DNA of 64,000 bases from Methanoprimaticola sp047501175 (GTDB lineage: Archaea > Thermoplasmatota > Thermoplasmata > Methanomassiliicoccales > Methanomethylophilaceae): positions 124,001 to 188,000 of the forward strand of contig NZ_JBEQWH010000002.1 of NCBI RefSeq assembly GCF_047501175.1, given 5' to 3'. Both the position numbers and the translations under genes were made by a program. The notes beneath the pieces are model-generated. The model was not told where the DNA came from, did not search any database, and saw only the letters and a program-made list of their open reading frames with translations. Below, in pieces: positions 8,929 to 17,190 of the stretch. Position 1 is the stretch's first letter. Each line of letters opens with the position of its first letter.

Positions 8929-10469
8929 CAGTAGAGGTCTTCCTTGGTCCAGATGAGGATGTCCGACGGCATCTTGGTTATGTTGCCCTTGCGGGTCCCG
9001 ACGACGGTCCCGATGCTCTTGTCGACGGACACGTCGAGGATCCTCTGGGAGATCACACCGTCGAAGACGATGGCCTTCACTCCCTCGGCATCCTCCTTGA
9101 GCGTGTTGACCAGGCTCTTGACCGCGACCTCGCGGAGGACCTCGTTGTTCTCGCCGAGGATCTTCGCGTTGTGGGTGGTCGAGAGGTCGAGGAGCATGTC
9201 CCTGAACTGCTCCTGCTCGGGGGAGAGGGTCTTGTTGCTGGTGGCCCTCTTTCCGCGAAGGGTGCGGGTCCTTTTGGGCTTCTCCTCGACGGGCGCCTCG
9301 ACGGTCTCCTCCGCGGGTGCTGCGGGCTCCTCCGCGGCAGGTGCCTCGACGGTCTCCACAGGGACCTCCTCGCGGACCATCAGATGGGTCTCGCCCGGGA
9401 CCGCCAGGGAGCGCTCGGCGGCAGGCATCTCTATGACGTCGGACTCTGCAGACTCCTTCTTCCTGAACTTGTCGATCGCCCCGGAGTCGAAGCGGTCCTT
9501 CTTCTCCCTGCGCTCGTCCCTGTCTCTCCTGTCGCGGCGGTCGCGCCTGCGGTCATCGCGGTCCTCACGGTCCCTGCGCTTCTCGTGGTGCTCCTCGACG
9601 ACGGGCTCATCATCGGCCTGGCGGTCGTTGTTGACGAGGAGGCCGTTCATCTCCATGTACTGGTCCCCGGGGACCTTGTTCCTGAGACACTTCACGAGCT
9701 GTTTGCCGGAGAGTTCCTCGACCTCGTGTGCACGGGGCGCACGAGCGACGAAATCGACCTCTGCGACCTGGAAGAGCTCCCTGAGTATGAGCTCCCCTCC
9801 GCGGTCCCCGTCGACGAATGCGGTGGAGACCCTCTCGCGGGAGAGGTCCTGGACGGTCTTGGGGATGTTGGTGCCCTCGACAGCGATGGCGTTCTTGATC
9901 CCTGCCTTGAGGAGGTTGAGGACATCGGACCTTCCCTCGACGATGATGATCGACTCGGAGTCCTTGACATTGGGCCCTGCAGGGCACCTGTCCTTGCCGT
10001 ATGTGGTGATCTCCTCCACCTGGACGCTCTGCCTGACGCTGTCGGTGAGGTCGGTGCTGGATCCCTTGGACTGTTTGATGAGCTCGTTGAGCAGCTCCTT
10101 GGCACGCTCGACGACCTTCTCCCTCTTGGTGACCCTTACATCCTCGATCCCGAGGACGTGGATGGATGCCTTGCAGGGTCCGACGCGGTCGACGGTCTCG
10201 AGCGCGGATGCGAGGATCACTGTCTCGACCTGGTCGAGGCTCGAGGACATGTAGATGATACCGTCGGATTTCCCGCCTTTGGACGTGATCTCGACCTCGA
10301 TCCTGCCGATACGGCCGGATTTCTGGAGATCCCTAAGGTCCAGCTCGTCTCCGAGGAGTCCCTCTGTCTGTCCGAAGATCGCTCCGACGACATCGGGCTT
10401 CTCCACGATACCGTCGGCGTTGATCTTCGCCTTCACCATGTATTTAGTTGCACTAGGATCGATATTCAT
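8928..10469 (-). CDS. dnaG: Archaeal DnaG-type primase/exosome component
   Basis: A 513-residue archaeal DnaG. The TOPRIM domain is complete: the catalytic Glu in VEGRSD (177-182) and DGDRGGE (220-226). The N-terminal ~150 residues match the archaeal family (KYMVKAKINADG). Archaeal DnaG has primase activity and is also a subunit of the RNA exosome. After the TOPRIM domain comes an unusual Arg/Asp-rich stretch (about 292-328) and a Glu/Ala/Pro-rich stretch before a conserved C-terminal block. The ATG at 10469 is preferred over the GTG at 10475 because GGAGG sits 6 bases before it. A ~210-nt structured leader lies upstream. The Lon-like ATPase follows in the same operon. Confidence 0.93.
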   Translation of the reverse strand: MNIDPSATKYMVKAKINADGIVEKPDVVGAIFGQTEGLLGDELDLRDLQKSGRIGRIEVEITSKGGKSDGIIYMSSSLDQVETVILASALETVDRVGPCKASIHVLGIEDVRVTKREKVVERAKELLNELIKQSKGSSTDLTDSVRQSVQVEEITTYGKDRCPAGPNVKDSESIIIVEGRSDVLNLLKAGIKNAIAVEGTNIPKTVQDLSRERVSTAFVDGDRGGELILRELFQVAEVDFVARAPRAHEVEELSGKQLVKCLRNKVPGDQYMEMNGLLVNNDRQADDEPVVEEHHEKRRDREDRDDRRRDRRDRRDRDERREKKDRFDSGAIDKFRKKESAESDVIEMPAAERSLAVPGETHLMVREEVPVETVEAPAAEEPAAPAEETVEAPVEEKPKRTRTLRGKRATSNKTLSPEQEQFRDMLLDLSTTHNAKILGENNEVLREVAVKSLVNTLKEDAEGVKAIVFDGVISQRILDVSVDKSIGTVVGTRKGNITKMPSDILIWTKEDLY

Positions 10470-10479
10470 TTGCACCCTC

Positions 10480-10690
10480 CTGGGGGTGTCTGAGAAAACA
10501 CGGTAGCCCTGCTCCGTCCCGAACTGCGCCGTGCACCTTATGCTACGGCACGCCGTACCAAACCTTCAGACGAGCTCTTGTTGGGTCGGAGCACCGTTGC
10601 CCATCGCCTTTCTGGTGTTCGCCCCTCGTTCGGGGGCGAGTGATGATAGTGAGTGTGAACAGGGTTGCACAGTGCAATCCCTAACCCCGA
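10480..10690 (-). ncRNA. Structured RNA or long 5' leader upstream of dnaG (unidentified)
   Basis: On the minus strand a ~210-nt non-coding stretch lies between a TATA box (10703-10713) and the dnaG ribosome binding site. It contains several strong pairings: ACGGT (10500-10504) with ACCGT (10593-10597), extended by GCTCCG-T-CCC (10511-10520) against GGG-T-CGGAGC (10583-10592); TACGG/CCGTA (10544-10557); CGCCCC/GGGGCG near 10620-10637; and GGTTGCAC/GTGCAATC near 10663-10679. An alternative closing stem GTCTGA (10488-10493)/TCAGAC (10566-10571) would form a three-way junction instead. It could be a stand-alone small RNA or a regulatory leader. I looked for RNase P, SRP, 5S and tRNA signatures and found none convincing. 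Confidence 0.45.
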
Positions 10691-10702
10691 AATGACGATA
10701 TG

Positions 10703-10713
10703 ATTTATAAATA
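10703..10713 (-). promoter_or_regulatory. TATA box for the dnaG leader transcript
   Basis: On the minus strand the sequence reads TATTTATAAAT in an otherwise GC-rich region. The expected start site about 25 bases downstream falls near 10680-10690, at the beginning of the structured segment (GGGGTTAGGG). Position and composition fit an archaeal TATA element. Confidence 0.5.
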
Positions 10714-10767
10714 CTACGTAAAACCTGATGGAAATCGGCCCTTCCTGGCCGGAAGGACCGGTGGTTT

Positions 10768-12882
10768 TCAGACGGCCAGCACCCGTATCCCCTCCGAGAG
10801 CGAGATGTCGCGAGTCTCGGAATCGCACGTGAACAGTATGACCTGCATCTCCTCGGATATCCCCTTCAGTGCCCTCACGGCCCCTGCCTTCCTCTCGCTG
10901 TCGAACGGGAGCAGGACATCGTCCAGGACCACGGGGACCTCGCCCGAGCCGAGCTCCTTGGCGATCGCCAGCTTTATGGAGAGCAGGGCCTGCGCCCTGA
11001 GGCCGGAGCTCCACTGCGACATACCACGGGGACCGTCGGGACCGCGAAGGAGGACCTGACCTCCGAGGGGATCGATCTCCAGATCGTATCTGCCCCCGGT
11101 CATCGACCTCAGGTACCTTGCGGCCGTGGAAGCGACATCCGGCTGGACGTCACTGAACGCCCTGCCGCACGCCCTGTCCACGATCTCCTTCATGATCATT
11201 ATCCTGGCCCCCTCCATCATGATCTCCGCCTGCCTGTGCCTGAGGACCGCCAGATGGTCCATCGCCTGCTCGACCTCGCTGTCGTTCAGTACGGCCCTCC
11301 TCTGCTCCTCCAGCCCGCCTATCTCCTTGCTGAGCTGCTGGACGGCCCCGGACAGACCGTCGTCATCCGGTTCGATGCGCCCCGGTTCGACATCGGGGTC
11401 GAGACCCGCGTTCGACAGGGCTCTGCAAAGCTGCTGTATGCCGGCATCCAATTCGCCGGCCTCCACGGTCTTTCTCCTGGACTCCTCGAACCCTGCCTCA
11501 CCGCCGAACCTCGAATGGAACTCCGCCAACTTAGCATTCGCATCGGAATGGGCCATCCTCGCACCCATCAACGGGGTGTCCAGGGAGGAGCACTCCCTTG
11601 CGGCATCCCTGACGCTGACGAGCCGCCTCACGGCGGCCTCCGCATCCGTGAAAGGCATCCCGAGGAACGAGCATATCTCCGCCACATGTCTCTCGAAACC
11701 CCTCGCCTCATCCTCGAGCCGATCCCTGCGGGAGGTGTCCGTCGGCATCTGCGCCGTCGTCCCGCCTCTCCTCATGGAGAGGACGGCCATGCCCGCCCCG
11801 ACGACTGATACCGTACCGGCCACGGGATGGACGACGACAGCGAGGACTATTCCCGTGACGATCAGGACCATCCCGAGGATCATGGCGGCCATGGACCTAT
11901 CGGACCTCCTCGTACCGGCCACGGACGTGGTCTGGATCGGCCTCTCGAGCTCCCGCCTGTTGTCCATGTATGCGTTCAGCAGTCCGGGAAGCCTGTCTAT
12001 CTCCTCCCCACGGGCTGCGACCTTGCGACGGTCGAGTCCCTGGAGCCGGATCCTCGCGGCTTCAATACGACCCTCCACCTCCTCGACCCTCTCCCCTGCG
12101 GAGCGCACCCCTGACTCCAGCGATGCCTTCGTGGAGATGTCGCCGTCGGAGACCTCGTGGAACCTCCCCAGGTCGGAACGTCTTTGCCTCAGGGTCCTGA
12201 GCGCCTCGTAGTTGGCCCTGTTCGATTCGACGATGCTCGACCTGGCCCTCTCCTCGGATTCCCGGCCCATCCGTTCGTTCAATCCGTCCAGCTCGGACCT
12301 CTTCGCCCTTATCTCGGCGGACAGGTCGCCGTACAGTCCGACCTTCGCCTTGAGTGTGGAGACGGACGCCTCCGCATTGCGGAGACCCTCGTTCACGGTG
12401 TTGAGCTCCGAGGATGAGTTCGAACGCTGGCCGAGGACCGTCCTCTCGCCATCCTCTATGGACTGCCTGACCTTGTCCATGGCCTCCCCTCCGGGGATCG
12501 TCAGGAACCTCGACTTCAACTCCCCCTGCTCGATCATCTTGGAATCGTCCAGCGACCTCTGATCCATGGCGAATATCTGCCTGTATAGCTCCGAATCCTT
12601 CGGGATGCATCCCGGAACGTCCCCAGAGACCTTCCTGTGCTCCAGTTCCAACGTCCCGTCCCCGTCCGCATCGGAGTAGTGCAGGGTCCCGGTATCGGAC
12701 TTCCTGCGTTCCGGGTATATGGCACGCTTGTTCGTGGGAGACAGGACGGAACGTATGAACTCCATGGTCGAGGTCTTCCCGCTCTCGTTGGGACCGTACA
12801 TGACCGTCATGCCCTCATCGAAACGGTAATCACGTTCGCGGATGCCCCCGAACGATCCTATGCGCACCCTGGATATCCTCAT
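10768..12882 (-). CDS. YhaN-type SMC-like ATPase (Rad50/SbcC relative) with membrane hairpin
   Basis: A 704-residue ABC/SMC-like ATPase. Walker A is GPNESGKT (30-37); the C-terminal lobe has an ABC-type signature region (WSSGLRAQ) and Walker B (PVVLDDVL). Between the lobes are two coiled-coil arms. At their centre (about 331-370) is a hydrophobic hairpin of two putative TM helices, instead of the CxxC zinc hook of Rad50. This is the architecture of bacterial YhaN. The ATG at 12882 overlaps the stop of the upstream nuclease gene (ATGA), so they are coupled and presumably form one complex. It likely acts in DNA end or membrane-proximal DNA processing. The long extension upstream in this frame is out-of-frame nuclease sequence and is not part of the gene. 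Confidence 0.82.
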   Translation of the reverse strand: MRISRVRIGSFGGIRERDYRFDEGMTVMYGPNESGKTSTMEFIRSVLSPTNKRAIYPERRKSDTGTLHYSDADGDGTLELEHRKVSGDVPGCIPKDSELYRQIFAMDQRSLDDSKMIEQGELKSRFLTIPGGEAMDKVRQSIEDGERTVLGQRSNSSSELNTVNEGLRNAEASVSTLKAKVGLYGDLSAEIRAKRSELDGLNERMGRESEERARSSIVESNRANYEALRTLRQRRSDLGRFHEVSDGDISTKASLESGVRSAGERVEEVEGRIEAARIRLQGLDRRKVAARGEEIDRLPGLLNAYMDNRRELERPIQTTSVAGTRRSDRSMAAMILGMVLIVTGIVLAVVVHPVAGTVSVVGAGMAVLSMRRGGTTAQMPTDTSRRDRLEDEARGFERHVAEICSFLGMPFTDAEAAVRRLVSVRDAARECSSLDTPLMGARMAHSDANAKLAEFHSRFGGEAGFEESRRKTVEAGELDAGIQQLCRALSNAGLDPDVEPGRIEPDDDGLSGAVQQLSKEIGGLEEQRRAVLNDSEVEQAMDHLAVLRHRQAEIMMEGARIMIMKEIVDRACGRAFSDVQPDVASTAARYLRSMTGGRYDLEIDPLGGQVLLRGPDGPRGMSQWSSGLRAQALLSIKLAIAKELGSGEVPVVLDDVLLPFDSERKAGAVRALKGISEEMQVILFTCDSETRDISLSEGIRVLAV

Positions 12883-14066
12883 CTGGACGCCCCCAGCATA
12901 TTGACGACGGACCTTGTCGCATCGGTTACGATGGCCCTCAGGTCCTCCTCGGGCATGCTCTCGAAGAAGGGCCTGTTCTTGCGGAGGATCGGATTGGAGC
13001 AGATTATGTCGATGATGTCCTGGACACTGGCATCCCTGATCGAGAAGCCCACGTCGGCAGAGACCCCGATCATGTCCCGTTCCCCCCTCCTGAGCTCCGG
13101 GTCGATGGATTCGGTGGTCTCCACGCCCATGGACGATATGGTGCACCCGAGATACGCCTCCAGGATTGACATTACATCATCCGGCCTGTCGCGTATCATG
13201 CGGTCCAGCTGTCCCGCGCCGATGAGCGTCAGACGGGCCACGGACCCTTTCCCTACCCGGGTGGCCAGTGCCTCCTTCAAGGAGTTCATGTCCAACCCGG
13301 TGATGTCCTGCCTGATGTCATGCCAGACGATGGCCTGGGTGGGGATGAACCTAAGACCGTCCACACGACCGTCCCTGACGGTAACCAGATATGCGCCCTT
13401 CTCACCGGTCTCCTTGAAGCTGCGTCCCTGGATGTTCCCCGGATATACGACCCACGGATCCTCGCAGAGGACCGCACGCTTGTGTATGTGACCCAGGGCC
13501 CAATAGTCCACCCCCTTGCCGAAGAAGTCCGATCTGGAACAGGGCGAGTAGTCGTACTCAGACGAAGGGTTGTCCACATCGCAGTGCACACAGGCCACCG
13601 TGAACCTGTCGGGTGACCCGCGCATCATCGACGGAAGGTTGCGAGAGTCGTGCCAGTCCATGAAACTGGCCCCGATGACCTCGGCCGATTCCACGCCCTG
13701 GATGTCGATGGCCTCCGGCTCCGTGCCGAAGACGTGGACGTTCGGGGGGAACGGGATCTCGGACTCCCATTGGGTGACCGGGTCATGGTTCCCGCGGACC
13801 ATGAAGATCGGTATGCCCGCCCTCGCCAGCTCCCTGCACAGGAAATCCCTGGTCCTCGGGGTTATCGTCTCCTCGTCGAAGGCATCGCCCGATATGACCA
13901 TGGCATCCGCCCTCTCGTCGATCGCCACATCGACGATCCTGGAGAACGATGTGAACACCGATGCCGTCATCTCGGCGGCCCGTCCCCTGTCATCCCTCGC
14001 CACCCCGCGGAACCTGGACCCGAGATGGAGGTCCGCACAGTGAATGAATTTGAATTGTGCACCCAT
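12879..14066 (-). CDS. Mre11/SbcD-type metallophosphoesterase nuclease (YhaO-like)
   Basis: A 395-residue calcineurin-like nuclease with all five metal-binding motifs: ADLHLG (Asp12, His14), SGDAFDE, RGNHD, CVHCDVD and LGHIH. The N-terminal ~280 residues are the phosphoesterase core and the rest a capping/partner-binding region. The ATG at 14066 starts directly at the conserved beta strand (QFKFIHCADLH), so I prefer it to the upstream in-frame start. It is the first gene of a two-gene operon with the YhaN-like ATPase, as in bacterial yhaO-yhaN. It should cut or trim DNA ends with ATPase control. The family is certain; YhaO-type rather than classical Mre11 is inferred from the partner's domain layout. 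Confidence 0.87.
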   Translation of the reverse strand: MGAQFKFIHCADLHLGSRFRGVARDDRGRAAEMTASVFTSFSRIVDVAIDERADAMVISGDAFDEETITPRTRDFLCRELARAGIPIFMVRGNHDPVTQWESEIPFPPNVHVFGTEPEAIDIQGVESAEVIGASFMDWHDSRNLPSMMRGSPDRFTVACVHCDVDNPSSEYDYSPCSRSDFFGKGVDYWALGHIHKRAVLCEDPWVVYPGNIQGRSFKETGEKGAYLVTVRDGRVDGLRFIPTQAIVWHDIRQDITGLDMNSLKEALATRVGKGSVARLTLIGAGQLDRMIRDRPDDVMSILEAYLGCTISSMGVETTESIDPELRRGERDMIGVSADVGFSIRDASVQDIIDIICSNPILRKNRPFFESMPEEDLRAIVTDATRSVVNMLGASR

Positions 14067-14212
14067 GGTTGAAACACCCTGTATTCCGTATTTAAGGGGA
14101 TTCGGGGGGTGACCGAAAAACCACTCGCTATGCGTTGATGCGATGCCTGATCGTATGTACACTCCATGCAAGAGGTTCTTATTCCCCTAGCACTATCATC
14201 CAACCCGTTCCC

Positions 14213-16036
14213 ATGGACTGCATCAAGAAGAAGGTCAACGAAGAGCTCCAGCAAGGCTGGATAGGCTGCAACAAGACATGCGACTACCACCCGTGCCATT
14301 TCACTGGACAGGACTGCACCTTCTGCTACTGTCCGTTCTATCCCTGCCACGACACGGATTTCGGTGAGATGATCCAGGGCAGACACGGGGAGGTGTGGTC
14401 ATGCTCGGACTGCCTGTTCATCCACCGGAAGGAGGTCTGCCAGTTCATAGTCTCGGAGACGGAGCGCCTCGGCATAGAGGAGGCGGGGGACCCCAGATTC
14501 AAGGACATCTTCACCGAGGCCAAGGAGCGCTTCCACCGTACCGGCAGGGCCCTCATGGTGGTGGGCGCCACGTCCGATGCCGGGAAATCGATAACGGTTG
14601 CCGCGATCTGCAGGATCCTGCACCGCAGGTGCTACCTGGTGGCACCGTTCAAGAGCCAGAACATGAGCCTCAATGCCAAGGCGACCCGCATGGGAACCGA
14701 GATCGCCATGGCTCAGACCGTTCAGGCCAAGGCCGCCGGCCTCAAGACCCCGGACAGCCACATGAACCCGATCCTCCTGAAACCGAAGAAGGACACCGTG
14801 TCCCAGGTCATCGTCTGCGGGAAGCCCTACGCGGACTATGACGTGGAATCCTACTACGGCGAGTTCGTCCCCGGCCCCGGACGCGGGATAGTCAGGGAGA
14901 ACATAGAGTTCCTCAAGAACAGATACGATTTCGTGATAATGGAGGGCGCGGGGTCGCCCGCCGAGATAAACATCTACGACAGGGACATAGCCAACATGGG
15001 TGCGGCCGTGGAGGCCGACGCGGACGTGATACTCGTGGTCAACGTCGAGTGGGGCGGGGCGTTCGCCTATGCGCTCGGCACGATAGAGCTCATACCCGAG
15101 CCGGACCGTCAGCGCATCAAGGGCGTCATATTCAACAACGTCCGCGGGGACCTCTCCAGGTTCAAGGACGGCATCCCCGAGTTCGAGAGGGTATGCGGCG
15201 TCCCTGTGATAGGCGTGACACCGCACGGGGACTTCATACTCCCATCGGAGGATTCCGAGGCACTCCGCGGGATAAGCCGCAAAGGCGACGGGAAATGCCT
15301 GATCGGCGTCGTCAAGTACCCGAGGATCGCCAACTTCACCGACCTGGACCCGCTGTTCCTGGAGGATGTGTCCATCGTCTTCGTCGAGAAGGCAGGGGAC
15401 CTGACCGGCGTGGACGCGGTCATCCTGCCCGGGACCAAGAACTCGGTCTCGGACATGCTCTGGATGGAGGAGAGGGGGATCGCGGACGGCATACGGTCCC
15501 TGAGAGGGAAGGTCCCGATCGCAGGCATCTGCGGCGGGTTCCAGATGATGGGTGCGACCCTGGAGGACCCGGAGGGCATAGAGGGAGGCGTTCCGAGGAC
15601 GATCCCGGGCCTCGGGTTCTTCGACATGACCACCCGCTTCGGCGAGTACAGGAAGAGGGTCGTCAACAGCGACGGGCGCATGCTCGTCGGGGAAGGCGGG
15701 GAGATCAGCGGATACGAGCTGCACATGGGGATGTCCGACATCGGGGAACAGCCCCTTTTCGAGATATGCAACTGCTTCGACAAGGACCCGGTCAGGGAAG
15801 GCGCCGTACGCGAATCGGAGGACCTCTTCGGGACATACCTTCACGGGATCTTCGACAAGAAGCCGTTCAGATCCCATTTCCTCTCGAAGATAACCCATGA
15901 CGGCAGGACCATGGACATCACGGACATCCGTGACTACGACGACATCCTGGAGGAGAACCTGGAGAAGCTGGCGGACGTGTTCGAGACAAACATGGACATG
16001 GGTGCCGTCATGAGGCTCCTGGGGGTGGACGAATGA
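14213..16036 (+). CDS. cobQ: Cobyric acid synthase CobQ with N-terminal Cys-rich domain
   Basis: A 607-residue amidotransferase of corrinoid synthesis that amidates cobyrinic acid a,c-diamide side chains using glutamine and ATP. Residues ~1-80 form a Cys-rich module (Cys 3, 19, 23, 28, 35, 38, 40, 45, 64, 67, 76) like the small Cys-rich domain sometimes found near methanogen cobQ. The ATPase core follows (P-loop GATSDAGKS at 118-126, FKSQNMSLN, EGAGSPAEIN). The C-terminal glutaminase has its nucleophile in GICGGFQMMG (Cys440) and the His of LHGIFD. The ATG at 14213 was chosen because it precedes the Cys-rich domain. The next gene overlaps by 4 bases. Methylamine methanogenesis needs much corrinoid, so the context is coherent. 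The metal or substrate bound by the Cys-rich domain is unknown. Confidence 0.9.
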   Translation: MDCIKKKVNEELQQGWIGCNKTCDYHPCHFTGQDCTFCYCPFYPCHDTDFGEMIQGRHGEVWSCSDCLFIHRKEVCQFIVSETERLGIEEAGDPRFKDIFTEAKERFHRTGRALMVVGATSDAGKSITVAAICRILHRRCYLVAPFKSQNMSLNAKATRMGTEIAMAQTVQAKAAGLKTPDSHMNPILLKPKKDTVSQVIVCGKPYADYDVESYYGEFVPGPGRGIVRENIEFLKNRYDFVIMEGAGSPAEINIYDRDIANMGAAVEADADVILVVNVEWGGAFAYALGTIELIPEPDRQRIKGVIFNNVRGDLSRFKDGIPEFERVCGVPVIGVTPHGDFILPSEDSEALRGISRKGDGKCLIGVVKYPRIANFTDLDPLFLEDVSIVFVEKAGDLTGVDAVILPGTKNSVSDMLWMEERGIADGIRSLRGKVPIAGICGGFQMMGATLEDPEGIEGGVPRTIPGLGFFDMTTRFGEYRKRVVNSDGRMLVGEGGEISGYELHMGMSDIGEQPLFEICNCFDKDPVREGAVRESEDLFGTYLHGIFDKKPFRSHFLSKITHDGRTMDITDIRDYDDILEENLEKLADVFETNMDMGAVMRLLGVDE

Positions 16037-16866
16037 GGGTACTCCTCCTCGGGACCTCGTCCGATGCAGGGAAGACCGTGTGCTCGGCGATGATCTGCAG
16101 ATACCTCGCCAGGAACGGGATCAGACCGGTCCCGTTCAAGGCGTTCAACCTGTCGCTGAACTCGTACGCCACCAAGGACGGCGGGGAGATCGGGATGGGC
16201 CAGACCTTCCAGGCATGGGCCTGCGGGGTGGAGCCGGAGACCGACATGAACCCCGTCCTCTACAAGCCGTCCGGGAACGGCGTCATGCAGGCCGTCCTGG
16301 GAGGACGCCCGTACATGGACCTCAGGGACGGGAGGAAGATCGACCGGGATGTCGCCCTGAGGCAGATCCGCGAGTCGTACGGGAGGCTGGAATCGGGATA
16401 CGACATGGTCGTGTGCGAAGGGTCCGGGTCCCCTGCAGAGCTCAACCTCATGGACACCGACCTGGCGAACACCGGCCTCATGAGGGAGATCGGCGTCCCC
16501 GCGGTCCTGATCGGGGACATAGAGAGGGGCGGCGTGTTCGCGGCGATATACGGCACGTGGAGATTGATCCCGGACGACCTGAAGCCTCAGATGAAGGCGT
16601 TCATCATCAACAGGTTCAGAGGGGAGCCGTCCATCCTGAAGGATGGCATAGAGCGTATCGAGGAGCTCACCGGCATGAGGTGCCTCGGAGTGCTCCCCTA
16701 CCTGCCGCTGAAGTTCCCCGAGGAGGATTCCCTGTCGGGATCGGGCGGGGAACTGAGGGGGGACGACCCCCGTCAGGCGTTCATGGACAACCTGGACGCG
16801 CTCATAGACGCGGCGGAGGAGGCCGGGTTCGACTTCGACGGGATCGTCAGGATATCCGAGGGATGA
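16033..16866 (+). CDS. CobQ-like ATPase domain protein lacking the glutaminase domain
   Basis: A 277-residue paralogue of the ATPase half of CobQ. It has the P-loop GTSSDAGKT (7-15), the substrate-loop motif FKAFNLSLNS and the EGSGSPAELN motif seen in its upstream neighbour. It ends where the glutaminase domain would begin, so it has no Cys nucleophile of its own. The start overlaps the cobQ stop (ATGA), which implies coupled synthesis in about equal amounts. It could be a second synthetase subunit that uses ammonia or borrows the neighbour's glutaminase for another carboxylate, or a regulator of it. It is not a broken gene: the reading frame and motifs are intact. Its reaction is unproven. 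Confidence 0.8.
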   Translation: MRVLLLGTSSDAGKTVCSAMICRYLARNGIRPVPFKAFNLSLNSYATKDGGEIGMGQTFQAWACGVEPETDMNPVLYKPSGNGVMQAVLGGRPYMDLRDGRKIDRDVALRQIRESYGRLESGYDMVVCEGSGSPAELNLMDTDLANTGLMREIGVPAVLIGDIERGGVFAAIYGTWRLIPDDLKPQMKAFIINRFRGEPSILKDGIERIEELTGMRCLGVLPYLPLKFPEEDSLSGSGGELRGDDPRQAFMDNLDALIDAAEEAGFDFDGIVRISEG

Positions 16867-17058
16867 TCATCCGCCCGAGGCGACCCTTATTGCCCTGACC
16901 TCCCCGTCGTCGGAGGGCACGGAGTCCATGGGCACCGGCACGCCCCCGACCAGGTAGATGTAGGAGTCCGGGGTGAGGCCCGCGCCGCGGCCCGCATCCT
17001 CGACCGTGATGCCCGGGGGCACGTCCACGACAGCATCTGAGAAGACGATTCTCGCCAT
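16867..17058 (-). CDS. ThiS/MoaD-like ubiquitin-fold sulfur carrier ending in Gly-Gly
   Basis: A 63-residue protein from the ATG at 17058 (a longer in-frame start at 17115 is less likely). It has the ThiS/MoaD beta-grasp pattern: strand (ARIVFSDAVVDVP), acidic helix region (ITVEDAGRGAGL), the VGGVPVPMDS loop corresponding to the conserved NGxxVp segment, and a last strand (EVRAIRVA). It ends exactly in Ser-Gly-Gly. A free Gly-Gly terminus is the thiocarboxylation or conjugation site of ThiS, MoaD, TtuB and SAMPs. It converges on the CobQ-like gene with no gap. Possible roles are tRNA 2-thiolation (a TtuA-like enzyme lies at 60299), molybdopterin or thiamine sulfur donation, or protein tagging. 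The fold is well supported, the pathway is not. Confidence 0.75.
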   Translation of the reverse strand: MARIVFSDAVVDVPPGITVEDAGRGAGLTPDSYIYLVGGVPVPMDSVPSDDGEVRAIRVASGG

Positions 17059-17190
17059 GACTGGACCATGTCCGGGAGGATATTTTACGGTTACCAGCAT
17101 GCGGGCGAACGACACGGTTAATTACCGTCGAGTGTTCCCAAACGCCATCGACTTCCGGCACGGAACTGGTGGCGGGGGAACGGGATTCCC

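Noticed and set aside
10488..10571. Resemblance to 5S rRNA (CCGTCCCGAACTG on the plus strand) or to an SRP-RNA tip on the minus strand
   Set aside because: The loop-C-like stretch is present, but the expected following GTTAAGC segment, helix II partners and length do not fit. SRP and RNase P core motifs are also absent.
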